From NCBI RefSeq assembly GCF_014639255.1, contig NZ_BMFV01000016.1, positions 1 to 64,000 of the forward strand: a stretch of 64,000 bases of DNA, given 5' to 3'. This DNA comes from Pullulanibacillus pueri. GTDB lineage: Bacteria > Bacillota > Bacilli > Bacillales > Sporolactobacillaceae. Below are positions 42,624-50,975 of this stretch, one piece after another. The notes under the pieces are model-generated. The model was not told the origin of the DNA and did not search any database. It was given only the letters and a program-made list of their open reading frames with translations. The position numbers were made by a program, and so were the translations under genes. The stretch's first letter is position 1; the number at the start of each line of letters is the position of its first letter.

Positions 42624-44228
42624 TTAAAAGACAATCAAACCTCTCTCGTTATACACTGAATCTCCGCTATTACCTGAGCCACAACGGATAGCACGATCAA
42701 GTGCCATGATGGTCGCTACCGCACCATCTATCTTTTCTGTACTTTTTTCCTTATCCGGTTTCACGTTACCTGCCGGATCAGTTTTTATAAAGATGTTGTC
42801 CATCATCCAACGAAGCACTGGATGCCCACCGTGGGCTATTCTTTCTTCTAATGTCAATTTCATTAGTTCTTTGGTTGGCGGTGACATATCTTTAAAGCCT
42901 TGACCGAATGGAACAACAGTAAAGCCTGCTCCTTCAAGGTTCTGAACCATTTGAACTGCTCCCCAACGGTCAAATGCAATTTCTCGAATGTTATACTTTT
43001 CGCCAAGTTCTTCAATAAACCGCTCAATGTAGCCGTAATGCACTACATTGCCTTCTGTGGTTAGAATATATCCCTGTTTCTCCCAAAGATCGTATTGTAC
43101 ATGGTCTCTTCGAACTCGGAGGTCAATGTTGTCCTCTGGCATCCAAAAATACGGAAGAACAATGTATTTATCTGTTTCATCCTCCGGTGGGAAAACTAGT
43201 ACAAAGGCTGTAATATCTGTTGTAGAAGATAAGTCAAGACCTCCATAACACACCCGTCCTTCGAGACTTTCTGGTATAACTGGAAATGCACAGGCATCCC
43301 ACTTTGCCATTGGCATCCATCGGACAGATTGTTTAACCCACTGATTTAAGCGTAATTGCCGGAAGCTGTTCTCCTCAGCTGGGTTCTGCTTTGCACTTTC
43401 ACAAGCAGCTCTTACCTTGTCAATTCCCACTGTAATTCCCAAGCTTGGATTTGCCTTTTTCCACACTTTTGGGTCTGTCCAATCATCCTCTTCTTTAGCA
43501 CCGTAGATTACAGGGTAAAACGTAGGATCGTATTTTCTGCCCTCAATAATATCAACCGCTTTCTGGTGTGTTTCGTAGCAGATACTCTGGGTATCCGTCC
43601 CCGCAGTGGTGATAAGAAAATATAGCGGTTGGGTCCTCGCATCCCCAGATCCTTTCGTCATAACGTCAAATAGTTTCCTATTTGGCTGAGTATGAAGTTC
43701 ATCAAAAACAACACCATGTATATTGAAGCCGTGTTTGGAGTAGGCTTCAGCCGACAATACCTGATAGAAGCTGTTGGTCGGCAGGTACACCAATCGCTTA
43801 GTTGAAGCCAGCAACTTTACACGTTTATTTAGTGCCGGACACATCCGCACCATATCGGCTGCTACTTCAAATACAATTGATGCCTGCTGGCGGTCGGCAG
43901 CACAACCGTACACCTCCGCCCGTTCCTCCCCATCACCGCAAGTGAGGAGAAGTGCAATTGCTGCGGCAAGCTCACTTTTTCCCATCTTTTTAGGTATTTC
44001 TACATAAGCAGTGTTAAACTGCCGATATCCATCTGGCTTTAAAATTCCGAATAGGTCACGGATGATTTGCTCCTGCCAATCGATAAGTTCAAAAGGCTTA
44101 CCTGCCCATAAACCTTTCGTATGGGAGAGTGCTTCGATAAAAGCCACAGCGTAATCAGCAGCATCCTTATCGTAATATGACCCATCAGCTATAAAGGCGG
44201 TCGGCTTATATTTCTTCAGTTTCCGCAT
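42624..44228 (-). CDS. terminase large subunit
   Basis: A 534-residue packaging motor. The ATPase half has VEIPKKMGKSELAAAIALLL as an atypical Walker A and GVVFDELHTQP as Walker B. The nuclease half has YGGLDLSSTTDITAFVLVFP (first acidic residue), IAFDRWGAVQMVQNLEGAGF and EKIDGAVATIMALDRA. It pumps DNA into the prohead and cuts concatemers. GGGGCGGTG precedes ATG at 44228. Its small subunit lies 5 kb away, beyond the accessory block. Confidence 0.93.
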   Translation of the reverse strand: MRKLKKYKPTAFIADGSYYDKDAADYAVAFIEALSHTKGLWAGKPFELIDWQEQIIRDLFGILKPDGYRQFNTAYVEIPKKMGKSELAAAIALLLTCGDGEERAEVYGCAADRQQASIVFEVAADMVRMCPALNKRVKLLASTKRLVYLPTNSFYQVLSAEAYSKHGFNIHGVVFDELHTQPNRKLFDVMTKGSGDARTQPLYFLITTAGTDTQSICYETHQKAVDIIEGRKYDPTFYPVIYGAKEEDDWTDPKVWKKANPSLGITVGIDKVRAACESAKQNPAEENSFRQLRLNQWVKQSVRWMPMAKWDACAFPVIPESLEGRVCYGGLDLSSTTDITAFVLVFPPEDETDKYIVLPYFWMPEDNIDLRVRRDHVQYDLWEKQGYILTTEGNVVHYGYIERFIEELGEKYNIREIAFDRWGAVQMVQNLEGAGFTVVPFGQGFKDMSPPTKELMKLTLEERIAHGGHPVLRWMMDNIFIKTDPAGNVKPDKEKSTEKIDGAVATIMALDRAIRCGSGNSGDSVYNERGLIVF

Positions 44229-44317
44229 AAACACCGCCCCTTTTATGAAAAAGGACAAAAGAAAAGAGCCTCAATCCTATAGATAGAAGCCCTTCTCCTT
44301 ATCCTGTTTAATTTTAT

Positions 44318-44506
44318 TTACTTATTTCCATCCACTTCCCCTGTCATTATGAAATGAGCATATTCCGCTTTATGGTCTATTAAATAGACTACCAATTCAT
44401 AAAACCCTCGTTCATTTGCTTCATACTGGACTCGGTTCACATCAAACATATTTGTGACTCCACTTTCACGGATGGAAAGGATTTGTTCCTTAATTATCTC
44501 ATTCAT
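44318..44506 (-). CDS. DUF5049 small phage protein
   Basis: A 62-residue protein: MNEIIKEQILSIRESGVTNM, then FDVNRVQYEANERGFYELVV and YLIDHKAEYAHFIMTGE. Helical, function unknown, common in Firmicute siphophages near terminase. GGAGGAGG precedes ATG; the ATG overlaps the upstream GGCT gene by 8 bp. Confidence 0.75.
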   Translation of the reverse strand: MNEIIKEQILSIRESGVTNMFDVNRVQYEANERGFYELVVYLIDHKAEYAHFIMTGEVDGNK

Positions 44507-44957
44507 TGATTGCCTCCTCCGATTCAGCTGAATCGGTTGTCGCTTTGCGCAGGATATCCACATCGAAGCCCGCACTCTTATAGCCTTCTAATATGGTACT
44601 GTAATAATGACAGCTCGGTTGTCCAAGCGGTCTTCCGTCATTCATAATGTAGACCATCGCATTAACGGTTTTGCCGTTCAATTTCACTTTTACGGTTTCC
44701 TTGCGATAAAGGAAAGGCCATCCTTCGTAGCGGTCAAGTGCCGCTTCATCAGCCGGTGTGATTTCCCACACCAAAACTGGTACATTGTCCTCCTTAAAAG
44801 GCTCAATGGTCGCCACAGCGCCCGCGTGTGCCCCTCTAAATAACAAGCGGTGGTTATTGATTTGGCTTGTTCCTACCACCTTCGCTGTGGGGCATCTGTT
44901 GGCCATTTGCTCCAGGTTAAGGTTGGAGCCATAGGCAAGATATAATTTACTATTCAT
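44499..44957 (-). CDS. gamma-glutamylcyclotransferase-like (AIG2/GGCT) protein
   Basis: A 152-residue protein with the GGCT fold signature LYLAYGSNLNLEQMANRCPT (the YGSNL phosphate/substrate loop) and the catalytic acid within ALDRYEGWPFLYRKETVKVK. These enzymes release 5-oxoproline from gamma-glutamyl amines or isopeptide-like bonds. Beside an amidoligase it may reverse or trim a gamma-glutamyl-type linkage; this is known as a recurrent pairing, but the substrate is not known. ATG at 44957 follows AAGGAGG. Confidence 0.85.
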   Translation of the reverse strand: MNSKLYLAYGSNLNLEQMANRCPTAKVVGTSQINNHRLLFRGAHAGAVATIEPFKEDNVPVLVWEITPADEAALDRYEGWPFLYRKETVKVKLNGKTVNAMVYIMNDGRPLGQPSCHYYSTILEGYKSAGFDVDILRKATTDSAESEEAINE

Positions 44958-44995
44958 TGTCATCCTCCTTCTTAGCTTTGGGGGTTAAGGGCAGC

Positions 44996-45895
44996 TCAGG
45001 CCGCCCGAAACCGCCATGCAGCTGAACCCGAAAGTGCTGCGGTTAAATGTTCTCTGCAGTTTGCAAATTCGTCGCCAATAAAACCAATTCGGTTTAGGTA
45101 GGTTCTCATGGCGAATTTCTCGTTCTCCACTTGAGGTTTCTTTGCCGATGCACACTTTTGTGTTAAGGCTTGGTGGTTAATGGCGAGAGCTAGAACGATG
45201 TAGCTTCTTATCTTCCCAGCATGAAGCTCGCTGTTAAACCCTCGAAGTTCAACTGTATGGTTTCCAGTAAAAAAGCTGTGAAGGTTGAGGAAATGGTAGC
45301 GGCTATTGTGATAGTGGGCGCTTCTACTCTCACTGTAGCCTTCGTACCAAATGTCCTCTATTTCTCTCAAAGTTTTAGGCTTCCTGCGGTTCATTTTCTC
45401 AACCAAAATGCTGTCCATCTTTTTGCAGTAGTTCATTCTCTGCGGTGCAATTTGAAGTGCTTTGTAAAATAAGTCGTTTTTGCTTGCAATGATATTTACA
45501 AAGTTTCGGATACTTCTTGGTGTATGCTTAGCACCGTCTAGATGAATGTGAATGCCACAAGATGTATTTGTAAAGGCTCCGGCTTTGCGAAGCTTTCTCA
45601 CCAGCTCCTGTAATGTTTCAATGTCCTCTTGATAGGTAAGGATGGGGCTGACTAACTCGACGCTGTAATCTCTGCCAGCGGCGACCTTCCTTCCACCTTC
45701 TTTTCTTTGACAGTGGATGCTCCCGTCACTCATAAACTTCCAAACCCGTCCGTCTGGTGCTGTTACCTTTTTCGTATCGTAATAGGTCCCGCCTTCAGCA
45801 TAAGTGCCTTGTAGAAATTCAGTAACAACCTTTGCTGCTCTTTCCCTTGTGATTCCTGTGAACTCGATTTCGATTCCAAATTTTGCGTTTAACAT
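44996..45895 (-). CDS. amidoligase (carboxylate-amine ligase, GS-like)
   Basis: A 299-residue protein of the Amidoligase_2 family, glutamine-synthetase-like fold: FGIEIEFTGITRERAAKVVT (first metal-binding Glu pair), SVELVSPIL (E-x-V-S-P), TNTSCGIHIHLDGAKHTPRS (His pair) and HTVELRGFNSELHAGKIRSY. It should form amide bonds from carboxylate and amine with ATP. Its C-terminal ~45 residues (VENEKFAMRTYLNRIGFIGD...LSGSAAW) are not part of the core and recur in the protein at 46254-46946. AGAAGGAGCG precedes ATG, and a promoter lies at 45941-45969. Confidence 0.85.
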   Translation of the reverse strand: MLNAKFGIEIEFTGITRERAAKVVTEFLQGTYAEGGTYYDTKKVTAPDGRVWKFMSDGSIHCQRKEGGRKVAAGRDYSVELVSPILTYQEDIETLQELVRKLRKAGAFTNTSCGIHIHLDGAKHTPRSIRNFVNIIASKNDLFYKALQIAPQRMNYCKKMDSILVEKMNRRKPKTLREIEDIWYEGYSESRSAHYHNSRYHFLNLHSFFTGNHTVELRGFNSELHAGKIRSYIVLALAINHQALTQKCASAKKPQVENEKFAMRTYLNRIGFIGDEFANCREHLTAALSGSAAWRFRAA

Positions 45896-45940
45896 TTCTC
45901 TCGCTCCTTCTAAAGTGTGTGTGTCCTTTCGGCATGTACA

Positions 45941-45969
45941 TATATCACTCTAAAAGGCTTTTATAGCAA
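45941..45969 (-). promoter_or_regulatory. promoter of the amidoligase gene (twin copy A)
   Basis: On the minus strand TTGCTA (45964-45969), 17 bp, GATATA (45941-45946), followed by TGTACATG. The segment CTTTTAGAGTGATATATGTAC is shared with 46975-46996 except for one base. Confidence 0.65.
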
Positions 45970-46029
45970 GACAATTTCGCAATATAAATCTACATATTTG
46001 CTGCCATATTTGGCTCAAAATGTGTATGG

Positions 46030-46257
46030 TTACTCTTCGATTTTCTTGCATAAATCCTCACCAAAGGCCACTCCAAGGGAACCACCGGAATCCCAACTGA
46101 CGTGAATCGTTCCGATGTCATCAACACTAGTAACCGTACCTTTAGCTCCGGGTTGAAGTTTTGTATATGGGTCGTTCATTCTAAGTAGCATGACACGGGT
46201 TCCTGGAGTGTAATAGCTTCTAAGTTGCTTTAACATTTCTGGGTGAATGATATTCAT
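46030..46257 (-). CDS. DUF4314 protein
   Basis: A 75-residue protein, beta-barrel-like: YYTPGTRVMLLRMNDPYTKL, then QPGAKGTVTSVDDIGTIHVS and WDSGGSLGVAFGEDLC. DUF4314 is frequent in phages and ICEs; its role is unknown, although the SH3-like pattern suggests binding to protein or nucleic acid. Its ATG overlaps the stop of the preceding gene. Confidence 0.8.
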   Translation of the reverse strand: MNIIHPEMLKQLRSYYTPGTRVMLLRMNDPYTKLQPGAKGTVTSVDDIGTIHVSWDSGGSLGVAFGEDLCKKIEE

Positions 46258-46946
46258 TGTTCACTCACCTCCTGCTTGGCTGCCCCGCTTTTGAAAGCAG
46301 AGCTACCTGATAGCTTAGAGAGGAGAATCTTTCGTTCCGTTTTATATTCTGGGCCGATGAAGCCAAGCCTGAGAAGGAAGCAACGGAAAGCGTACTTTTC
46401 ATTCTCTACTGATTTCTCGGTGGAGTTGACGCGGGTCTGTTTTTTCGCCATTTCGCAAAGTGCTGTTATAAAATGGGTGTATGCCTTAACTTCTTCTGCT
46501 GAGCACTCACCTTGAAACCAAGGGAAGGCGACAAATTCTTCAGTTACATTGATTGGAATGGAGTCCGTATCAAGTGCTGTCTTTATAAGAGCTTCTTTAC
46601 TCTCTACCAATCCTTTTAAGTTCTCAAGGGCCATGTCAGTAAAATCTGCCCGTGGCATTTGAATTACCAGATTGATAGCTTCTTCAGTTTCAGTAGCTTC
46701 TGTTTTCTGAAATGGTGTCTCAAATTCTTCTGAAATTGACTTGAAGTCGTGAAGTCTCAGTAGGTCACCAACCAGTTCAGAATTATCTGGCCCACTGAGT
46801 ACTCCGTTTTTGTCAATATTGTAGTCAGCCACCTCATATGCAAATGTAGGTGCACCGAGGTATTTAACAGGAACATTCAGTTCTTGGCTGATCGCGTTAA
46901 CCAGTGCTTTTCTTTTTGGTCCTGTAACATTATAGTTAATCTTCAT
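46254..46946 (-). CDS. phage protein with amidoligase-type C-terminal module
   Basis: A 230-residue protein. The N-terminal part (MKINYNVTGPKRKALVNAIS, then QELNVPVKYLGAPTFAYEVA) resembles proteins called virulence-related in phage annotation. The last ~45 residues (VENEKYAFRCFLLRLGFIGP...LSGSSAF) align with the C-terminal module of the nearby amidoligase, sharing VENEK-A-R--L-R-GFIG-E and LSGS-A. Function unknown; the shared tail suggests a common partner. ATG at 46946 with AGGCGG seven bases upstream. Confidence 0.7.
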   Translation of the reverse strand: MKINYNVTGPKRKALVNAISQELNVPVKYLGAPTFAYEVADYNIDKNGVLSGPDNSELVGDLLRLHDFKSISEEFETPFQKTEATETEEAINLVIQMPRADFTDMALENLKGLVESKEALIKTALDTDSIPINVTEEFVAFPWFQGECSAEEVKAYTHFITALCEMAKKQTRVNSTEKSVENEKYAFRCFLLRLGFIGPEYKTERKILLSKLSGSSAFKSGAAKQEVSEQ

Positions 46947-46980
46947 TTTCATACCGCCTTTCTATTTTCGGTACGTACAT

Positions 46981-47009
46981 GTATCACTCTAAAAGCTGTT
47001 ATTATCAAG
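46981..47009 (-). promoter_or_regulatory. promoter of the paralogue-tailed gene (twin copy B)
   Basis: On the minus strand TTGATA (47004-47009), 17 bp, GATACA (46981-46986). It is nearly identical to the promoter at 45941-45969 across spacer and -10 region, indicating duplication or common control. Confidence 0.65.
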
Positions 47010-47046
47010 TCATTTAGAGCATCTTTCTGTAGAAAATACTGTTCTA

Positions 47047-48303
47047 TTAATCGGCGGTATTTTGTGTAGATAAATCAACATTTGGCAGGTCACCATATCT
47101 AAATTTCGAACCATCTCTTAAAAGAAACACACCATCCGAGTTTCCGACTTGCTCAATATACCTTTCCACAATGACATCACAGTACTTTTCATCCAGTTCA
47201 ATGGTGTAGCAAATTCTATCTGTCTGCTCACAAGCAATCAGTGTACTTCCTGAACCACCAAAGGGATCAAGCACGATGCAGTTACTAAGACTCGAATTCA
47301 TAATGGGATATGCCACAAGTGCCACTGGTTTCATGGTTGGATGGTCGCCATTTTTCTTTGGTTTCTCAAACTCCCAGATGGTGGTCTGCTTGCGGTCTGA
47401 ATACCAAAGATGCTTGCCTTTCTTTTTCCATCCAAAGAGTACCGGTTCATGTTGCCACTGATAAGGGGAACGACCGAGAACAAGGGATTGCTTCTTCCAA
47501 ATACAAGTGCCGGAAAGATAAAATCCTGCATCGGAGAATGCTCTTCTAAAATTGAGTCCTTCCGTATCGGCATGAAATACATAAATAGAAGCGTCCTTTG
47601 CCATCGCTGCTTCAGTATTTTGAAATGCTGCAAGCAGGAAATCATAGAACGCTTCATTACCCATATTGTCATTTTTTATTTTTCCAGCAGAACCTTCATA
47701 GTTGACGTTATATGGAGGGTCCGTAACTACCAGATTGGCAGCTTTCCCATCCATCAAGACATCAAAGGTGTCTTTCCTCGTACTATCTCCGCAGACAAGT
47801 CGATGCTGTCCAAGTATCCAAACATCCCCTAAATGCGAAACAGCGGGCTTTTTCAGCTCGCTATCTACATCGAAATCATCTTCTTTTATATTATCCTTAA
47901 GGGAATCCTTAAAAAGATCATCCAATTCTCCTGGGTCAAAACCTGTTAGAGATACATCAAAGACAGAAGCATTTAGGTCTGTGATAAGTAGCGCCAATTT
48001 ATCTTTATCCCAATCACCACTTATTTTATTTAGTGCAATGTTCAGAGCCTTTTCTTTTTGCTCATCCATTTCAACTACTACACATTCTATTTCATCCATG
48101 CCCATACTCAGCAGGACTTTCAAGCGTTGGTGACCTCCGATAACTCTGCCTGTGGTTTTATTCCATATAACGGGTTCTACATACCCAAACTCCTCAAGGG
48201 AACGTTTAAGTTTCTCGTACTCTGGATCACCCGGTTTTAAATCCTTCCTTGGGTTATAGTCAGCGGGGATGAGTTGTTTTGTTTTAATCTTTTCAATCAA
48301 CAT
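47047..48303 (-). CDS. ParB-N domain / DNA adenine-or-cytosine-N4 methyltransferase
   Basis: A 418-residue two-domain protein. Residues 1-115 are a ParB/Srx-like domain (PADYNPRK, GYVEPVIWN, GRVIGGHQRLKVLLSMG). Residues ~160-400 form a beta-class amino-methyltransferase with motif IV VVTDPPYNVNYEG, then HPTMKPVAL and the SAM site VLDPFGGSGSTLIACEQ. It has no cognate restriction gene nearby, so it is probably an orphan methylase protecting phage DNA. It overlaps the end of metK by 11 bp; that enzyme makes its methyl donor. Confidence 0.88.
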   Translation of the reverse strand: MLIEKIKTKQLIPADYNPRKDLKPGDPEYEKLKRSLEEFGYVEPVIWNKTTGRVIGGHQRLKVLLSMGMDEIECVVVEMDEQKEKALNIALNKISGDWDKDKLALLITDLNASVFDVSLTGFDPGELDDLFKDSLKDNIKEDDFDVDSELKKPAVSHLGDVWILGQHRLVCGDSTRKDTFDVLMDGKAANLVVTDPPYNVNYEGSAGKIKNDNMGNEAFYDFLLAAFQNTEAAMAKDASIYVFHADTEGLNFRRAFSDAGFYLSGTCIWKKQSLVLGRSPYQWQHEPVLFGWKKKGKHLWYSDRKQTTIWEFEKPKKNGDHPTMKPVALVAYPIMNSSLSNCIVLDPFGGSGSTLIACEQTDRICYTIELDEKYCDVIVERYIEQVGNSDGVFLLRDGSKFRYGDLPNVDLSTQNTAD

Positions 48304-49459
48304 ACTTTTCCACCGCCTTTCTAAACTCACTGTATTTATTTACATCCTCCCATGGGAACAGACAACTATTAAAGTGACCATAAACCGCTGTATCAGAATA
48401 AATCACATTTCTTAGACGCAGCTTTTCAATGATGGCCGCAGGTCTTAAGTTGAAAGTCTCCTGAGCAGCAAGAGTTAATATTTCATCAGAAATAGTGCCA
48501 GTGCCAAGGGTATTTACAGTAAAGGCTACAGGATTTGCCTTACCAATGGCATAGGAAATACTCACTTCACATTTCTTAGCATAACCGCACCAAACGATAT
48601 GTTTGGCAATATACCGAGCCATGTAAGCACCGCTTCGGTCAACTTTGGTTGGGTTTTTACCACAAAAAGCACCACCTCCATGAGATGCAAGCCCTCCATA
48701 GGTGTCGACCATGATTTTTCTTCCAGTCAAACCCGTATCGGCAGCGGGACCACCAAGAACAAACTGCCCCGACGGATTGATAAGAAGTTCGGTTTCATCA
48801 TCAAAAGGGAAGTCCTCAAAGCACTGCCATAAGACATTGTTAAGGATATCCGCCTTAAGTTCGTCCTGTGTTTTATTCTTATCATGCTGTACCGAAATCA
48901 CAATCGTCTTTATTCTTACTGGAGTGTCATCTTCATACTCCACTGTTACCTGTGCTTTACCATCAGGAAGAATCCCTTTTATCAGTTTTCCTTTGCGACA
49001 ATCATCCAGTCTCTTTACGATTCTGTGGGAAAGCACAAGAGGTAGGGGAAGCATTTCTCTTGTTTCCTTTGTAGCATAACCATACATAGTTCCCTGGTCT
49101 CCAGCACCGATGGAACCGTACTGTTCGTTTATCCCATTTCGTGCTTCTAGTGCGATGTTCACACCAGCCGCAATATCTACACTTTGATTATGTACATATA
49201 CATAAATCAAAAATTTTAGAGGGTTGTATCCAATCTCTTTTAGGACATTTCTAACAATGTATCGGATGTCGATTTTCCCGCTGCAGGAGATCTCGCCCGC
49301 CACGATAATTTTTCCTTTAGTCGCTATAACCTCGCAAGCCACCCTTGATGCCCTATCTTTACGTAGGCAAGCTTCCAAAATGCTATCTGCTATGATGTCG
49401 CATAGTTTGTCAGGATGCCCGGCGCATACACTTTCTGCTGTTAAGTATCTTTTACTCAT
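48293..49459 (-). CDS. metK: phage-encoded S-adenosylmethionine synthetase
   Basis: A 388-residue MetK. Motifs: SVCAGHPDKLCDIIADSILE (ATP), GAGDQGTMYGYATKETREML, GGGAFCGKNPTKVDRSGAYM and RYIAKHIVWCGYAKKCEVSI. It makes SAM from methionine and ATP. The sequence departs from host-type MetK (for example GGGAFCGKNPTKVDRSG in place of GGGAFSGKDPTKVDRSA), as expected of a phage version. It is translated with the DNA methyltransferase, so it likely raises the methyl-donor supply during phage growth. ATG at 49459 follows AAGGAGA. Confidence 0.92.
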   Translation of the reverse strand: MSKRYLTAESVCAGHPDKLCDIIADSILEACLRKDRASRVACEVIATKGKIIVAGEISCSGKIDIRYIVRNVLKEIGYNPLKFLIYVYVHNQSVDIAAGVNIALEARNGINEQYGSIGAGDQGTMYGYATKETREMLPLPLVLSHRIVKRLDDCRKGKLIKGILPDGKAQVTVEYEDDTPVRIKTIVISVQHDKNKTQDELKADILNNVLWQCFEDFPFDDETELLINPSGQFVLGGPAADTGLTGRKIMVDTYGGLASHGGGAFCGKNPTKVDRSGAYMARYIAKHIVWCGYAKKCEVSISYAIGKANPVAFTVNTLGTGTISDEILTLAAQETFNLRPAAIIEKLRLRNVIYSDTAVYGHFNSCLFPWEDVNKYSEFRKAVEKYVD

Positions 49460-49479
49460 TACATCATATCTCCTTATCT

Positions 49480-50031
49480 TTATTTTCCTCTGCGGGCAGA
49501 TAGCAGTCGTTCCATCACGTCGTCCTGTGGGTTTAAACCAGAATACTCTGTAGCACAATTCTCTCGAACGATTTGATATATCTCCATCCATAGCCTGTTT
49601 GTCTGGCTCATAAAGTTCTGACTCATCGCTACATAAGGACTTTGAATAGCATTGCCGGTGGTTGGGTGTTTGGCTAGAAAGCCAAACTCGGTTACTGCTT
49701 CCTCACACTGTATCCATCTTGCCGCACTCATGGCATATCGCTCTAGAAGCTGTGGAAGTACCAAATGGGCACAGCCACGTTCCTCAAGCCATTTCCATGT
49801 AATTTCATAGATTTCACTCGCTACTAGGGTTTTTCCATCCTTTTGCACTGCGGAGAGCATGGCCATTGGCTTTGGCATTTCTTGCCCCTTCAGGTCAGCG
49901 GTATTTTGGAACTCCACGACTTCAAGCTTTCTCTTACCAGGGTTTCCCTCTGCAATTTTGTCAGCAAGTGGTTTCTTCTTTTGACCGGAGCCTATACGGG
50001 CACCGCCACGATTTGTTCCATCTTTGGCCAT
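49480..50031 (-). CDS. terminase small subunit, P27 family
   Basis: A 183-residue DNA-recognition subunit: basic Gly-rich start (GTNRGGARIGSGQKKKPLAD), NPGKRKLEVVEF, then ITWKWLEERGCAHLVLPQLL, AMSAARWIQCEEAVTEFGFL and YVAMSQNFMSQTNRLWMEIY. It selects phage DNA for the large subunit. AGAGGTGAG precedes ATG. Confidence 0.85.
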   Translation of the reverse strand: MAKDGTNRGGARIGSGQKKKPLADKIAEGNPGKRKLEVVEFQNTADLKGQEMPKPMAMLSAVQKDGKTLVASEIYEITWKWLEERGCAHLVLPQLLERYAMSAARWIQCEEAVTEFGFLAKHPTTGNAIQSPYVAMSQNFMSQTNRLWMEIYQIVRENCATEYSGLNPQDDVMERLLSARRGK

Positions 50032-50139
50032 TCACTCACCTCTTTTCGTCAATGGGCCTATTACCCTGTTTGAAACCGCGAATTTTCACGCGTTGCCCGC
50101 CCGTTACACAAATGAAAAGCTGTGGAGATTTGACTCCCC

Positions 50140-50499
50140 CTATCGGGTTCCCCAACGGTCTCCATCTCTTGCCGTGATTGCAGAGTGGCAAGGAGTACAA
50201 AGAGCCATCAGATTACTTCTATCGTGAGTCCCTCCTCTTGCAAGAGGGAGAATATGATGCACTTCGGTTGCTGGGGTCAGCTTTCCTTGTCGTTTACATT
50301 CCTCACAAAGAGGATGAGCTGCAATGTAACGGTCACGTATCCTTTTCCAAGCACGACCATAACGCTTACGGGTTGATGGGTCACGATCATACTTTTCATA
50401 CCGTGCAGCTTCCTTCTTACTATGCTCTTCACAAAAGCGCTTGTCGGTTAGTTCTGGGCAACCAGGGTAAGAGCACGGTCGCTTAGGTTTCTTTGGCAT
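50140..50499 (-). CDS. HNH endonuclease
   Basis: A 119-residue nuclease. Zinc ligands come from CSYPGCPELTDKRFCEEH and CEECKRQGK. The HNH core is ATEVHHILPLARGGTHDRSN followed by LMALCTPCHSAIT. In siphophages this gene beside terminase supports DNA cleavage at cos/pac ends. AAAGGAGGTG precedes ATG. Confidence 0.9.
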   Translation of the reverse strand: MPKKPKRPCSYPGCPELTDKRFCEEHSKKEAARYEKYDRDPSTRKRYGRAWKRIRDRYIAAHPLCEECKRQGKLTPATEVHHILPLARGGTHDRSNLMALCTPCHSAITARDGDRWGTR

Positions 50500-50522
50500 A
50501 CTGCACCTCCTTTTGCCCATAG

Positions 50523-50560
50523 AAAAAGCCCTCGCAGGAGTGGTTCTCCCGTGAAGGCTT
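50523..50560 (-). terminator. hairpin upstream of the HNH gene
   Basis: AAGCCTTCACGGGAG pairs with CTCCTGCGAGGGCTT (minus strand, two mismatches), followed by TTTCT. It insulates the packaging operon from upstream. Confidence 0.7.
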
Positions 50561-50624
50561 CTGTTTATTAATATTCCATACTACCATTATATAACTTTCA
50601 CTACAGACAAACAGTGTCATCGTA

Positions 50625-50654
50625 TGCCAAACTGTGCCAAAGTGTGCCAACCTT
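50625..50654. repeat. three tandem 10-bp iterons
   Basis: TGCCAAACTG, TGCCAAAGTG and TGCCAACCTT follow one another without gaps, 70-100 bp upstream of the late-gene block on the minus strand. They are spaced one helical turn apart, as in activator binding sites. Confidence 0.6.
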
Positions 50655-50720
50655 TTGCGAGCATTCAGATTACTGCGTACAAAAACCACCAATAGATATT
50701 TTCAAAAATATCCAAAGTTA

Positions 50721-50754
50721 TTGACATGTTTATTGTAATTGTTATAATAACAAT
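50721..50754 (+). promoter_or_regulatory. promoter and operator of the XRE/deformylase insert
   Basis: TTGACA (50721-50726), 16 bp, TATAAT (50743-50748). The inverted repeat ATTGTTA-TAA-TAACAAT (50738-50754) covers the -10 box. TCCAAAG-TATTGACAT-like sequence recurs 45 bp later (TCCAATATCTTTGACAT at about 50756), a second possible regulator site. Confidence 0.75.
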
Positions 50755-50783
50755 GTCCAATATCTTTGACATAGGTGATACTG

Positions 50784-50975
50784 TTGAAAAATAAAATTAA
50801 AGCAATACGGAACAAATTGGGGATAACACAAGAGCAACTTGCTAAGAAGTGTGGAGTTGTTAGACAAACAATAAATTGTATAGAGAATGATAAATATGAT
50901 CCCACACTGGAACTGGCTTTCAAATTATCAAAAACGTTAAAAGTAAAGGTAGATGAATTGTTTATTTATGAATAA
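50784..50975 (+). CDS. small XRE-family repressor
   Basis: A 63-residue Cro/CI-type DNA-binding protein: KIKAIRNKLGITQEQLAKKC, then VVRQTINCIENDKYDPTLEL and KLSKTLKVKVDELF. TTG start preferred because AGGTGAT lies just upstream; GTG at 50775 would overlap that site. It is one of only two phage-region genes on the plus strand and overlaps the start of the deformylase gene. It likely represses its own promoter via the 17-bp inverted repeat. Confidence 0.85.
   Translation: MKNKIKAIRNKLGITQEQLAKKCGVVRQTINCIENDKYDPTLELAFKLSKTLKVKVDELFIYE

Noticed and set aside
50625..50654. possible sigma-54 promoter (TTGGCAC-type)
   Set aside because: The -12 element does not match at the required spacing; tandem 10-bp repeats explain the pattern better.
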